From Chloroflexi bacterium UBA4733 (GTDB lineage: Bacteria > Chloroflexota > UBA4733), in NCBI GenBank assembly GCA_002404055.1, contig DHIZ01000404.1, positions 10,849-29,773 on the forward strand: a DNA stretch of 18,925 nucleotides, written 5' to 3'. The position numbers and the translations under genes are program-made. The notes beneath the pieces are model-generated. The model did no database searches. It saw only the letters and a program-made list of their open reading frames with translations, and had not been told where the DNA came from. The first letter of the stretch is position 1; each line of letters opens with the position of its first letter. Positions 1 to 6,706 of the stretch are shown here, piece after piece.

Positions 1-535
1 CGTAGGCGGCCAGGGCGGCGCCGAGAAAAGGAACCAAATCGGACGGGCGCTCCAGCGGCGGCCGCCGATCAGCAGCGCCAAAGCGGGCGCGGGCGATGAC
101 CGGCGAGAGGAGCAGGACGAGGGCGACGCCGGCGCCGAGACCGCTGGCGAGACGCAGGGCGTTGGCGGGTGCATAGGGGTGAGGCAGGGCCAGGTCAGTC
201 GCTACCGAGTTGAGACCGTCCAGGCCCATCAGGGCGATCAGCGCGAGCAGCACGGCGATCAGCCATGGTGGGGGTGGCAGCATCGCCCGTTGCCGCCCGC
301 GGGCGCGAAGGATGCCGAAGGCCAGCGCTGCCCCGCTGTAGATGCCGGTGTTGCGGGCGCAGAGCGGCAGTGTGACGCCGCCCGGCGCCAGCATGTGCGT
401 CGGTAGTTGGGCGCAGATGCCCGAATCGAGCACGCGCAGGGCGTTGAGGAACGGGACGCCGAATGGGATGAGCAGGAGCAGGAGCGCAAACGGCCCGAGT
501 GCGAGAGGACGAGCGCGCTCAGCGACTCGGCGCAT
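1..535 (-). CDS. DUF2085 family membrane protein, C-terminus cut by window edge
   Basis: The minus-strand frame from the ATG at 535 is open to the window edge (178 codons seen). The protein is hydrophobic, with likely membrane segments near residues 12-33, 60-78, 91-108 and 127-148. Residues 58-68 read LCARNTGIYSG, with Cys41 and His47 upstream and GLDGLNS near residues 104-110. This matches the DUF2085 pattern of a Cys/His-containing loop followed by a CARxTGIY-type motif. The second cysteine usually seen in that motif is Asn here. The function of the family is unknown; the Cys/His residues suggest metal binding, which is inference. The start overlaps the end of the glutaredoxin-like gene by 17 bp, so it is likely the fifth gene of the same transcript. 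No alternative start with a better ribosome site was seen. Confidence 0.72.
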   Translation of the reverse strand, partial: MRRVAERARPLALGPFALLLLLIPFGVPFLNALRVLDSGICAQLPTHMLAPGGVTLPLCARNTGIYSGAALAFGILRARGRQRAMLPPPPWLIAVLLALIALMGLDGLNSVATDLALPHPYAPANALRLASGLGAGVALVLLLSPVIARARFGAADRRPPLERPSDLVPFLGAALAAY

Positions 536-848
536 GGCACCGATCCGGCGTACCCTGTGCCATGACGCGCTGCAAGCTCGCACGCAGGGTCGCTGCGGTG
601 ATGCGGCCTTCGTCGAGGACGACACCCTGGTAGCACACCACGGGGATACGGAAGCGGTAGGCAGCGGTAAGTTGCGCGTCGTCAAGGATATTGGCGGTGC
701 TGACCTGGAGGCCAAACTCCGCTGCCAGCGCGCTGACCAGCGGCTTGGCGTCATCGCAGAGGCAACAGCCCGGCTTCCCGTAGATCACGATGTCACGATC
801 AGACAGATCGGCGGCGGGCATCTCGGCGCTGGTTGTTGTGTTGCTCAC
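519..848 (-). CDS. Glutaredoxin-like (DUF836-type) thiol protein
   Basis: A 109-residue protein with a thioredoxin fold pattern: a beta strand DIVIYGKPGCCLC, with the redox CxxC formed by Cys28 and Cys31 (an extra Cys29 lies between them), a following helix, and an IPV cis-proline motif near residue 69 before a last strand and helix. This matches the small glutaredoxin-like DUF836 group, usually 80-100 residues. I chose the GTG at 848 because a GGAGG lies seven bases upstream and the GTG overlaps the TGA of the preceding hydrolase gene as GTGA, an arrangement typical of translational coupling. Longer in-frame starts would read far back into the hydrolase gene. It is probably a cytoplasmic disulfide reductase or thiol carrier; the partner is unknown. 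Confidence 0.8.
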   Translation of the reverse strand: MSNTTTSAEMPAADLSDRDIVIYGKPGCCLCDDAKPLVSALAAEFGLQVSTANILDDAQLTAAYRFRIPVVCYQGVVLDEGRITAATLRASLQRVMAQGTPDRCHAPSR

Positions 849-1567
849 GCTTTGACCTCCGGTGCAGCAGCCTCGCTCTCCGCCAGGCGATCCAGAAAGG
901 CGCGCACGCGTTCGTCGGCGCGCTCTAGGAGGGGCTCGCCATGGCCGAAATAGCACTGGTCGTAACGCAGATGGCGTAGCGCTTCAAGGCTGGCGCGCGC
1001 CTGTGCCGGGTCATCGCTGAAGCCCGCCGGCGATACAGCCAGCTCCCCGCGCCGGTTGACCAGGGCATCGCCGACGAAGAGGATGCCGGCGTCCGGCAGG
1101 TAATAGCAGACGTGACCGGCCGTGTGCCCGGGTGTTGCCAAGACCTGCAGGCCGCCGCCCTCCGGCAGCACGTCGCCATCGTCCAACAGCCGGGTCACCT
1201 TACTCGGCTTGTATAGCTTGAGCAGCAGCCAGCGCGCGAACTTGCCTCCTTCACCACTGAGGCGCGGCTTGTTCGGCGGCGTGGCGCCCTGGATGATCGG
1301 CGCGTCGGCGCGGTGTGCCGCGACGACTGCTGGACTCTGACGTTGGATGGCGCTCAAGGCGCCGGTGTGATCGATATGCCAGTGAGTGAGGGCGATCAGC
1401 GCCAGGTCCTGGGGAGCGACACCCACGCCGCGCAACGCCCGCCGGATGTTGCCGGCCTGACCGCGCATGCCACAGTCAATCAGGACCGGCTGTGGTACGC
1501 GCAGCAAGAAAACGCCGGCGCGCACGCCGGGCAACTGCACCACGGGCGCCGTGAGGACCGTTGGCAT
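845..1567 (-). CDS. Metallo-beta-lactamase-fold hydrolase
   Basis: A 240-residue protein carrying the full metal site of the metallo-beta-lactamase superfamily: THWHIDHTG (His62, His64, Asp66, His67), TPGHTAGH (His148), VGDAL (Asp167) and FGHG (His209). It has no signal peptide, so it is cytoplasmic, and its length and spacing resemble glyoxalase II-like or general MBL-fold hydrolases rather than a secreted lactamase. The substrate cannot be told from sequence. It starts two bases after the stop of the TatA-family gene and overlaps the glutaredoxin-like gene by four bases. Linkage to a thiol-redox protein is compatible with a thioester or persulfide substrate, but that is inference; a persulfide dioxygenase would normally have an additional domain layout that I do not see. 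Confidence 0.9.
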   Translation of the reverse strand: MPTVLTAPVVQLPGVRAGVFLLRVPQPVLIDCGMRGQAGNIRRALRGVGVAPQDLALIALTHWHIDHTGALSAIQRQSPAVVAAHRADAPIIQGATPPNKPRLSGEGGKFARWLLLKLYKPSKVTRLLDDGDVLPEGGGLQVLATPGHTAGHVCYYLPDAGILFVGDALVNRRGELAVSPAGFSDDPAQARASLEALRHLRYDQCYFGHGEPLLERADERVRAFLDRLAESEAAAPEVKA

Positions 1568-1569
1568 GG

Positions 1570-2160
1570 TTAGCGCTCGGCCGCCGCTGTTTCGGCGCCG
1601 GCAACGTCAGGTGCGTTGCCGGCGGGAGCGGTGGCCGGTGGCGTGCTCACGGTTGCTGCTGCCGGCTTCTCAAGTGTCAGGCGGCCACCGGCCCCGGCAG
1701 CGAGCGCGGCCGCGCTGAGCGCGATGCTGGGTCTCCGAACAGCGGGTAACGGCGGCGGCGCGGCCACGTCGGCCACTCCGGCCACGTGTGTGACGTCGTC
1801 CTGAGCCTCCGCCGCTGCCGGGTTGATGGTGGCAAGGGGGGGCGTGAAGTCGGCGCTGGGGGGCAGATAGGCTGGTGTGGCCGGTGACGGCGTCGTCCAG
1901 GATTGGGTCAGCGTTTCGTTGGCGATGCGGCTGACGTCGGCCACCTGCTGTTGCACTTCGTCACGGACTTGCTGCATCTGGGCCAGCGGCTCCTGCAGGG
2001 TCGAGCCGAGAGACGACTGCAACTCACTGGACATGCGGCGGAACTCGCGCAGCCCACGCCCGGCGCCACGAGCGAGTTCCGGCAGCTTTTCCGGTCCGAA
2101 GACCATGAAGGCAATGACGAACAGAATGAGCAGTTCCGGTGCGTGACTGAATCCGAGCAT
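1570..2160 (-). CDS. tatA: Twin-arginine translocase subunit, TatA/TatB family
   Basis: A 196-residue protein. The N-terminus has the family hallmark: a short membrane helix with an early glutamate (Glu9), then FGPEKLPELARGAGRGLREFRRM, an FGPxKLP hinge followed by an amphipathic helix. Residues ~45-85 are a Gln-rich, likely coiled helix. The last ~110 residues are Pro/Ala/Thr-rich low complexity, much longer than in a standard TatA (~60-90 residues) and closer in size to TatB. TatA versus TatB cannot be settled from this alone. The start at 2160 has GAGGAGA about nine bases upstream. It lies 40 bp after the molybdopterin oxidoreductase and 2 bp before the hydrolase. Three Tat-type lipoproteins are encoded in the same window, so there are obvious local clients. 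No tatC is seen here. Confidence 0.88.
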   Translation of the reverse strand: MLGFSHAPELLILFVIAFMVFGPEKLPELARGAGRGLREFRRMSSELQSSLGSTLQEPLAQMQQVRDEVQQQVADVSRIANETLTQSWTTPSPATPAYLPPSADFTPPLATINPAAAEAQDDVTHVAGVADVAAPPPLPAVRRPSIALSAAALAAGAGGRLTLEKPAAATVSTPPATAPAGNAPDVAGAETAAAER

Positions 2161-2200
2161 TGCCTATCGTCTCCTCGTTCTCTGTGCGGTGTCGCGGCCC

Positions 2201-2893
2201 CTAATCATTGGAGAACCGCTCTTCCTTCCAGGGGTTGGCCTCGTTATGGTAGCCGTGGCGTTCCCAGAACCCCAGTTCGTCACGTTGCACGAACTTGAGG
2301 GCGCGCAACCATTTGGCGCTCTTCCAGAAGTACTTGCCGGGGATAATCAGGCGAGCCGGGTAGCCGTGCTCCGCCGTGAGCGGCTTGCCCTCATAGGTAT
2401 CGGCGATCAGAGTTTGCGGGTCGGCCAGCACCTCCAATGGCACGCTGGTCGTGAACCCGTACTCGCTTTCGGCCACCACGAAATACGCGCGCGCAGTTGG
2501 CTTGATCTGAGCGAGGAGCGCCTGCATGTCGGCGCCCTCCCAGGGCGTGTCCAGCTTGCTCCAGCGGGTCACACAGTGAATATCGAGTGTCACCTGCTGA
2601 CGCGGCAACTGGCGAAACTGCTCCCAGTTGACCTCAAGCGGCGTCTCTACTTCACCGTAGAGCCGCAGATTCCAGGTCTTGAGGTCCACGCGCGGTACCG
2701 GGCCGTAGTGCAACACGGGGAAGTCGCGCGCCAGCGACTGGCCGGGAGGAATGCGTTCGGCCAGCGCCGCAACCGGGGCAGTACGCCGGAAAGGATTGAT
2801 TGCCACAGCAGCGGCCTCCCAGACGATGCAAAGTATCAGTATACCTGCCAGCGCCGTCCGCAGCCTCGGATGGCACAGCATTGCCGTCCACAC
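2201..2893 (-). CDS. Sulfite-oxidase-like molybdopterin oxidoreductase, membrane-anchored
   Basis: 230 residues. The oxidoreductase molybdopterin-binding domain spans ~50-230, with the Mo-ligand cysteine in HCVTRWS (Cys107), TPWEG after it, and the late motif HGYPARLIIPGKYFWKSAKW. This is closest in style to the short sulfite-oxidase-like proteins (COG2041, YuiH-like) rather than to full sulfite oxidases; it has no heme or dimerisation domain. Residues ~12-32 form one hydrophobic helix, preceded by Arg and His. There is no twin-arginine motif, and a TAG lies two codons upstream of the GTG start, so no longer N-terminus is possible without a frameshift. ATG at 2881 is an alternative start. It follows SBP1 by 61 bp and precedes the Tat gene. 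Substrate and electron partner are unknown. Confidence 0.87.
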   Translation of the reverse strand: MWTAMLCHPRLRTALAGILILCIVWEAAAVAINPFRRTAPVAALAERIPPGQSLARDFPVLHYGPVPRVDLKTWNLRLYGEVETPLEVNWEQFRQLPRQQVTLDIHCVTRWSKLDTPWEGADMQALLAQIKPTARAYFVVAESEYGFTTSVPLEVLADPQTLIADTYEGKPLTAEHGYPARLIIPGKYFWKSAKWLRALKFVQRDELGFWERHGYHNEANPWKEERFSND

Positions 2894-2954
2894 TCGCTAC
2901 GCTGACCTCACCGAGGATGATCCACACTTCGTGAGACCGTGCGGTCCGGGGCGA

Positions 2955-4472
2955 TCAGGCCGGTGCGACGCCGGTCTTGAGCAAGAGCTCAATCTCCCGG
3001 CGCAACTCGGGCGCGATCTCGCTGGCACGCTTGGCGCCTTTGTAGACGGGGTCCAACACCTTGTTGCTCACCTGAATCCAGAGGTCGTGGTAGCTGCCCC
3101 AGTAGGAGCCATAGTGGTCCCCCGGTACACGCAAGAAGGGGGCAGCTAACTCATCGACGAGGACCTGGCGTGAGGCTTTGTCCGGCGGCTTGCTCAGGCC
3201 GACGAAGAGCGGCAGCAGCGACTTGCGCATCGGCTGCATCTGCCCAGCTTCTACCAGCATGCGCTGTCCAGGATCCGAGAGCGTCGCCCAGTAGAGCCAT
3301 TGCCAGGTGGCATCTTTCACCTTTGACGTTGCCAGCATCGCCAGGGGGGAATAGTGGCCGCCGGCCACCTCCTGCGTGTGCTTCGGCGTTGGCGCCGTGC
3401 TCCAGGGGATGCCGGCGCTGTTCATCCGGCCCAGCAGCCAGACGCCTTCGTAGCCGATGGCGACGTTCTTCTGCTGGATGCCGAAGGTTTGCCCTTTCTG
3501 CGGGTAGGCCGGGCTGGCCTTGATTTGATAGCGAGTCCCCATATCCGCTTGCAACTGGATGGCGTCGATGGCGGCGCTGCTGTCCAGCGGCGCCGTGCCA
3601 TCCTTATTCAGCAGTTCGCCGCCGTAGCTGAAGATGAGGTTGGCCTGGCCCCAGGCGTTATTGGTCTCGAAGCCATAGCGGGAAACCTTGGTGGGATCGA
3701 AGCCGGACTGCACGGCGGTGCGTCCGTTCTGATCGACCGTCAACTGACGCGCTAATTGAATCAGCTCGTCCCAGGTCATGCGCCTGGTCGGATCAGGCAC
3801 TGCGACGCCGGCCGCCTGGAACAGATCATGGTTGAAAAACAGGGCGTAGGCGCCGGAATCCCAGGGTAATCCCCAGCGCTTGCCCTCGTAGGTCATAGCA
3901 AACCAGCTATTCGGCTCGAAGTCGGCCTCTCGGAAGTCCTTCTCCTTGGCGAGATAGGCGTCCAGGCTCTCCATGGTCTTGTTACGGACGGACGTGCCGA
4001 GGCTACAGTCGCACTCGAAGACGGCGTCCGGTGGCGTGCCACCGGCGATTTCCGCCTGAAGCTTCTGGTACCAACTTCCCGGCACGTCCTGGAAGCTCAG
4101 GGTGATGTTCGGGGCCGTCTTGTTGAACTCGTCGGCCTGAGACCGGAAAAGCTTGAAGATGTAGTCGTCGCCGCGTGCCAGGAAGTTGATAGTCACGCCG
4201 CCGTTTGCCGGCGCTTTGGCGGCGACGCTGCTGGCCGCAGACGTGCCGGAGCGCGCCGCCGACGCGGCGCTCGTGCCGTCACGAGCGGCAGCCGCGCTGC
4301 TGCTCGTGACAGCGCTGACGGGAGCGGGCGTGCTGGCCTTGGGCGCGCCGCAAGCCGCCAGGGTAGCCGTGAGCGCCAACCCTGCGACTGCAGCGAGCGC
4401 CTGGCGCCGGGTGATGGGGCGATCACCAGCGCAGCGGATACCGCGTGTCAAGGTCGCCGAGTGTGCATCCAT
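2955..4472 (-). CDS. ABC-type sugar-binding lipoprotein (family 1), SBP1
   Basis: 505 residues. The N-terminus carries a Tat-like signal (Arg22-Arg23 in TRRQAL), a hydrophobic stretch and a lipobox ending LAAC with Cys41. Residues 42-91 are a Ser/Thr/Ala linker containing a ten-residue tandem duplication (AARDGTSAAS, then AARSGTSAAS). The rest fits the extracellular solute-binding protein family 1: VTINFLARGD opening, LSFQDVPGSWYQKLQAEIAGG, then an LPWDSGAYALFFNHDLF block and a late KDATWQWLYW. Such proteins bind mono- or oligosaccharides and deliver them to CUT1 permeases; the ligand cannot be predicted. The start has AGAGGA seven bases upstream. A good sigma-70-like promoter lies ~40-70 bp upstream, so it is probably transcribed separately from SBP2. 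No permease genes flank it. Confidence 0.92.
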   Translation of the reverse strand: MDAHSATLTRGIRCAGDRPITRRQALAAVAGLALTATLAACGAPKASTPAPVSAVTSSSAAAARDGTSAASAARSGTSAASSVAAKAPANGGVTINFLARGDDYIFKLFRSQADEFNKTAPNITLSFQDVPGSWYQKLQAEIAGGTPPDAVFECDCSLGTSVRNKTMESLDAYLAKEKDFREADFEPNSWFAMTYEGKRWGLPWDSGAYALFFNHDLFQAAGVAVPDPTRRMTWDELIQLARQLTVDQNGRTAVQSGFDPTKVSRYGFETNNAWGQANLIFSYGGELLNKDGTAPLDSSAAIDAIQLQADMGTRYQIKASPAYPQKGQTFGIQQKNVAIGYEGVWLLGRMNSAGIPWSTAPTPKHTQEVAGGHYSPLAMLATSKVKDATWQWLYWATLSDPGQRMLVEAGQMQPMRKSLLPLFVGLSKPPDKASRQVLVDELAAPFLRVPGDHYGSYWGSYHDLWIQVSNKVLDPVYKGAKRASEIAPELRREIELLLKTGVAPA

Positions 4473-4509
4473 CGTCCAATCCTCTTTCCCTTGGGTAGTC
4501 TACACCGCC

Positions 4510-4539
4510 ATGATATAGGAACAATCACCCGAATCTCAA
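4510..4539 (-). promoter_or_regulatory. Predicted promoter for SBP1
   Basis: On the minus strand TTGAGA (4539-4534), an 18-bp spacer and TATCAT (4515-4510) match the -35 and -10 consensus at five of six bases each. Initiation would fall near 4503, giving a ~30-nt leader that contains the AGAGGA ribosome site of SBP1. Predicted by eye only. Confidence 0.5.
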
Positions 4540-4618
4540 TGCGGCGAGCCGGACCCGCCCGAGCCTACCTGGGTAGTTACGTTCATATGGTGAAACGGCC
4601 TTGCCTTCGCCCGTCCGG

Positions 4619-6082
4619 TCACTGACTGCCGGCGAGGATCGCGTTGATCTGCGGAATGATCGCCTCGAAGGCGGCTTTGGCCGACTGCTGGCCCAACGCG
4701 ACCGGGCCAAAGGCCTTGTCGACGGCGCTCTGCACCGCCGCCGACTCCTTGATCTTTTCGAAGCTGGGGTTTACCCCGTACGGCAAGCCTTCAACGGGCA
4801 CGGCGCGGTAGGCTTCCGGGAACGTGGTCTGTTGCGTTGCCGACCATTGTTCGAGTGACGTCAGGCTGGGGAAGGCGCCGTAACGCTCGTTGATGCCCTT
4901 TTGCATCGCTGGTGACACCAGATACTGAATGAATGTCCATCCCTGATCAAGGTGCTTCGCGCCTTTGAAGATGGAGTAGCCATCGGCGAAGTAGGTGTTG
5001 GCCGACCGGTTGCCGCGGGGTAGCGGCGCCAGGCCCCAGTTGAAGGCCAGCTTCGGCTTGAAGTTCTGCAGATCCCACGTCCCCGCTTCCTTCATTGCCG
5101 CTCGTCCCTGGGCAAACACGTCGTCGCCGCCGGCTTCCTTGCCCACCGGTCCGCTGTGAACCGACGGCAGGAACTGGTTGACGGCTTGCTGCAACAGGGC
5201 AATGCCGGGACCATTCGGATCAAGCGCCACCTTGGTGCGGTCCGGCGTCAGCCAGTGTTCGCCGTAGTACCATGGATACTGGTTGTTGCCGGCCAGCCCG
5301 CCCAAGCCAAAGGCCTTGGTGACACTGCCCTCTTGTTGCGTGAGCCGGTGCGCGATGTCAAGAAACTTGGTCCAGGTCCAGGAGGTATCGTCCCACTTCA
5401 ACGGCGGCAACTCGACGCCTGCCGCATGGAAGATGTCCTTGTTGTAGTAGATCACGTAGTCATTGACCCGGTAGGGGATGCCCCAGAGTTTGTTATCGAC
5501 GGTGACGTACTCGATCGACAGGTCGTAGAAGCTCTTTGGATCAAGCTTGCTGGCGGCAGCGAGCGGCGTCAACTCGGTGAACATGCCCTTGTCGACAAAG
5601 GCGTGCTGATACCAGGCGGTCACGTCCGGCGGCGTGTCGGCCGCCATCATGACCTCCGGCTTCGTGTAGCGATCCGCATAGAGATAGATGATCAGGTCGA
5701 CCTTGATGTCCGGGTGCTGCTGCATGTAGGGCGTGAAGACGTGCTCCTGATACCAGGCCTGCAGCTCCGGGTTCATGATCGCCAGGAGCGATACGGTCAC
5801 TCCTGCCTTGTTCTGGGCGCCGCTCGAGGCTGTCGGCGCGGCGGCCGAACTGGAGGCAGTGGCGACACTGCTCGTGGCTGCCTCGCGACCGGTGGGCGTA
5901 CTGGTCGACGTCGTCTGCGCGACTGTCCCGGCCGCCGTGCGCGCGGTGGTCGGCGCGCTGGTGCTGGTGGAAGTCTGGCTGGTCGTGGTCTCACAGGCCG
6001 CCAGCAGCGCCAAACTGGCTGCGCTTGCGCCAGCGAGACGCAATAGTTGGCGGCGCGCGTAGCTCTTGTGTGCTGTGCTCAT
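4619..6082 (-). CDS. ABC-type sugar-binding lipoprotein (family 1), SBP2
   Basis: 487 residues from the ATG at 6082, chosen because AAAGGGA lies eight bases upstream and the Tat-like signal then begins at residue 1: Arg10-Arg11 in YARRQLLRLAG, hydrophobic core, lipobox LLAAC with Cys30. Residues 31-92 are an extreme Thr/Ser/Ala linker. The mature domain starts VTVSLLAIMNPELQAWYQE and shows family 1 features: TPPDVTAWYQH, YNKDIFHAAGVELPP, WTWTKFLDIAHRLT, FAQGRAAM, and FADGYSIFKGAKHLDQGWTFIQYL near the end. The role is capture of an unknown carbohydrate outside the membrane. It is preceded by 624 bp without genes that hold a hairpin, two shared repeat elements and a candidate promoter, so it is the most heavily regulated-looking gene here. 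No transport permease follows; SBP1 is next. Confidence 0.92.
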   Translation of the reverse strand: MSTAHKSYARRQLLRLAGASAASLALLAACETTTSQTSTSTSAPTTARTAAGTVAQTTSTSTPTGREAATSSVATASSSAAAPTASSGAQNKAGVTVSLLAIMNPELQAWYQEHVFTPYMQQHPDIKVDLIIYLYADRYTKPEVMMAADTPPDVTAWYQHAFVDKGMFTELTPLAAASKLDPKSFYDLSIEYVTVDNKLWGIPYRVNDYVIYYNKDIFHAAGVELPPLKWDDTSWTWTKFLDIAHRLTQQEGSVTKAFGLGGLAGNNQYPWYYGEHWLTPDRTKVALDPNGPGIALLQQAVNQFLPSVHSGPVGKEAGGDDVFAQGRAAMKEAGTWDLQNFKPKLAFNWGLAPLPRGNRSANTYFADGYSIFKGAKHLDQGWTFIQYLVSPAMQKGINERYGAFPSLTSLEQWSATQQTTFPEAYRAVPVEGLPYGVNPSFEKIKESAAVQSAVDKAFGPVALGQQSAKAAFEAIIPQINAILAGSQ

Positions 6083-6102
6083 TTCCGATCCCTTTCGTGA
6101 CA

Positions 6103-6121
6103 GACACTTCGAGCGAGTGTC
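6103..6121 (-). other. Hairpin just upstream of the SBP2 ribosome site
   Basis: GACACT and AGTGTC form a perfect 6-bp inverted repeat around a 7-nt loop. It ends about seven bases before the AAAGGGA ribosome site of SBP2. It could stabilise the mRNA or modulate access to the ribosome site; there is no T-run, so it is not an obvious terminator. Confidence 0.35.
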
Positions 6122-6192
6122 GGGAACGTGTGCTGCCTGGCGCGTTCCTTCCCCCACACGAGGCGTCCACTCCTAAACTCGCAATCCCTGAC

Positions 6193-6280
6193 GGCCCGGC
6201 ACACCACCGGGCGCAGCGGCTCAACACGTATCCCCAACCCGGCACCCTCGACCACGTCGCGGCAGTGCAGCGTGGCCGGT
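6193..6280 (-). repeat. Leader repeat, copy A (upstream of SBP2)
   Basis: This ~88-bp segment shares three ordered blocks with 8758-8844: GGCCCGGCACAC at 6193, GCTCAACACGTATC at 6219 and CAGCGTGGCCGGT at 6268. Offsets between blocks agree within one base in the two copies, while the sequence between them has diverged. The first block lies in a perfect 6-bp inverted repeat here (GCCCGG, 7-nt loop, CCGGGC; 6194-6212). It lies 111 bp upstream of the SBP2 start. Conservation of blocks but not of spacers suggests regulatory sites or RNA structure retained after duplication. Confidence 0.65.
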
Positions 6281-6430
6281 TTCAGTATGACGTCACTACT
6301 TCCTGAATGTGGTCCGAGTAGCGAGCCTACCGTCAGGCGGGCGCAGGTACTGTCATGCACGGCGCGACCGAAGGAACAGGAGCACGCCACAGGGTTCGAC
6401 CGAAGATTAGCACTGCCTGGCGGGTGGGGG

Positions 6431-6475
6431 CAATGGAGAAACGTGCGTGTTTTAGCAAAATCGTTACCAAATGCA
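6431..6475 (-). promoter_or_regulatory. 45-bp shared element with operator-like dyad, copy 1
   Basis: 45 bases are identical to 11318-11362 except one position (G at 6449, A at 11336). Within it, 6451-6471 is a 21-bp imperfect dyad of the form TTTnGnAA-n5-TTnCnAAA, with a central TCG as in many LacI-type operators. The match stops abruptly on both sides, so it is not part of a large duplication. It lies ~350-390 bp before the SBP2 start and ~25-70 bp downstream of a candidate promoter, a position suited to repression. The binding protein is unknown; a LacI- or AraC-family regulator is the natural guess. Confidence 0.65.
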
Positions 6476-6498
6476 CTGCCCCAACAAAGGTGAAACAC

Positions 6499-6528
6499 AC
6501 CCTATTGATTTAGTGGTGCGTCTGTCAA
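6499..6528 (-). promoter_or_regulatory. Candidate promoter for SBP2
   Basis: On the minus strand a perfect TTGACA (6528-6523) is followed after 18 bp by TAGGGT (6504-6499). The -10 is poor (three of six). If used, transcription would start near 6492, leave a ~410-nt leader and place the shared dyad just downstream of the start site. Confidence 0.3.
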
Positions 6529-6547
6529 GTCTCCGGCTCTTTCGGCT

Positions 6548-6579
6548 CCTCTGGCGGCGGCGACGCGACGGGCCAGAGG
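6548..6579 (-). terminator. Inverted repeat after the Gfo/Idh gene, weak terminator candidate
   Basis: CCTCTGGC and GCCAGAGG form a perfect 8-bp inverted repeat with a 16-nt loop, ~130 bp beyond the stop of the Gfo/Idh gene in its direction of transcription. No T-run follows, so it is only a weak factor-independent terminator candidate; it could also be a protein-binding dyad. Confidence 0.25.
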
Positions 6580-6706
6580 CTCGCGCTCCCAGCGTAGCCA
6601 CCGAGCGGCCGGTGATGGAAAAACGCTAGCGGACTTGGTAGATGCACCATTTGGCCACAGGCGCGATTTAGGGTGGCCGCCAGAGGGTTGAGGTCGCAGA
6701 CGAGGT

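Larger units (their letters stand above)
6083..6706. other. Gene-free regulatory stretch upstream of SBP2
   Basis: I see no credible gene in these 624 bp; the short frames present lack ribosome sites and family features. In minus-strand order the stretch holds an inverted repeat (6579-6548), a candidate promoter (6528-6499), the 45-bp element shared with SBP3 (6475-6431), the repeat shared with thuA (6280-6193) and a hairpin next to the SBP2 ribosome site (6121-6103). Confidence 0.6.

Noticed and set aside
6288..6295. Perfect palindrome TGACGTCA
   Set aside because: It is just outside leader repeat A and has no counterpart in copy B, and an 8-bp palindrome is expected by chance at this scale.
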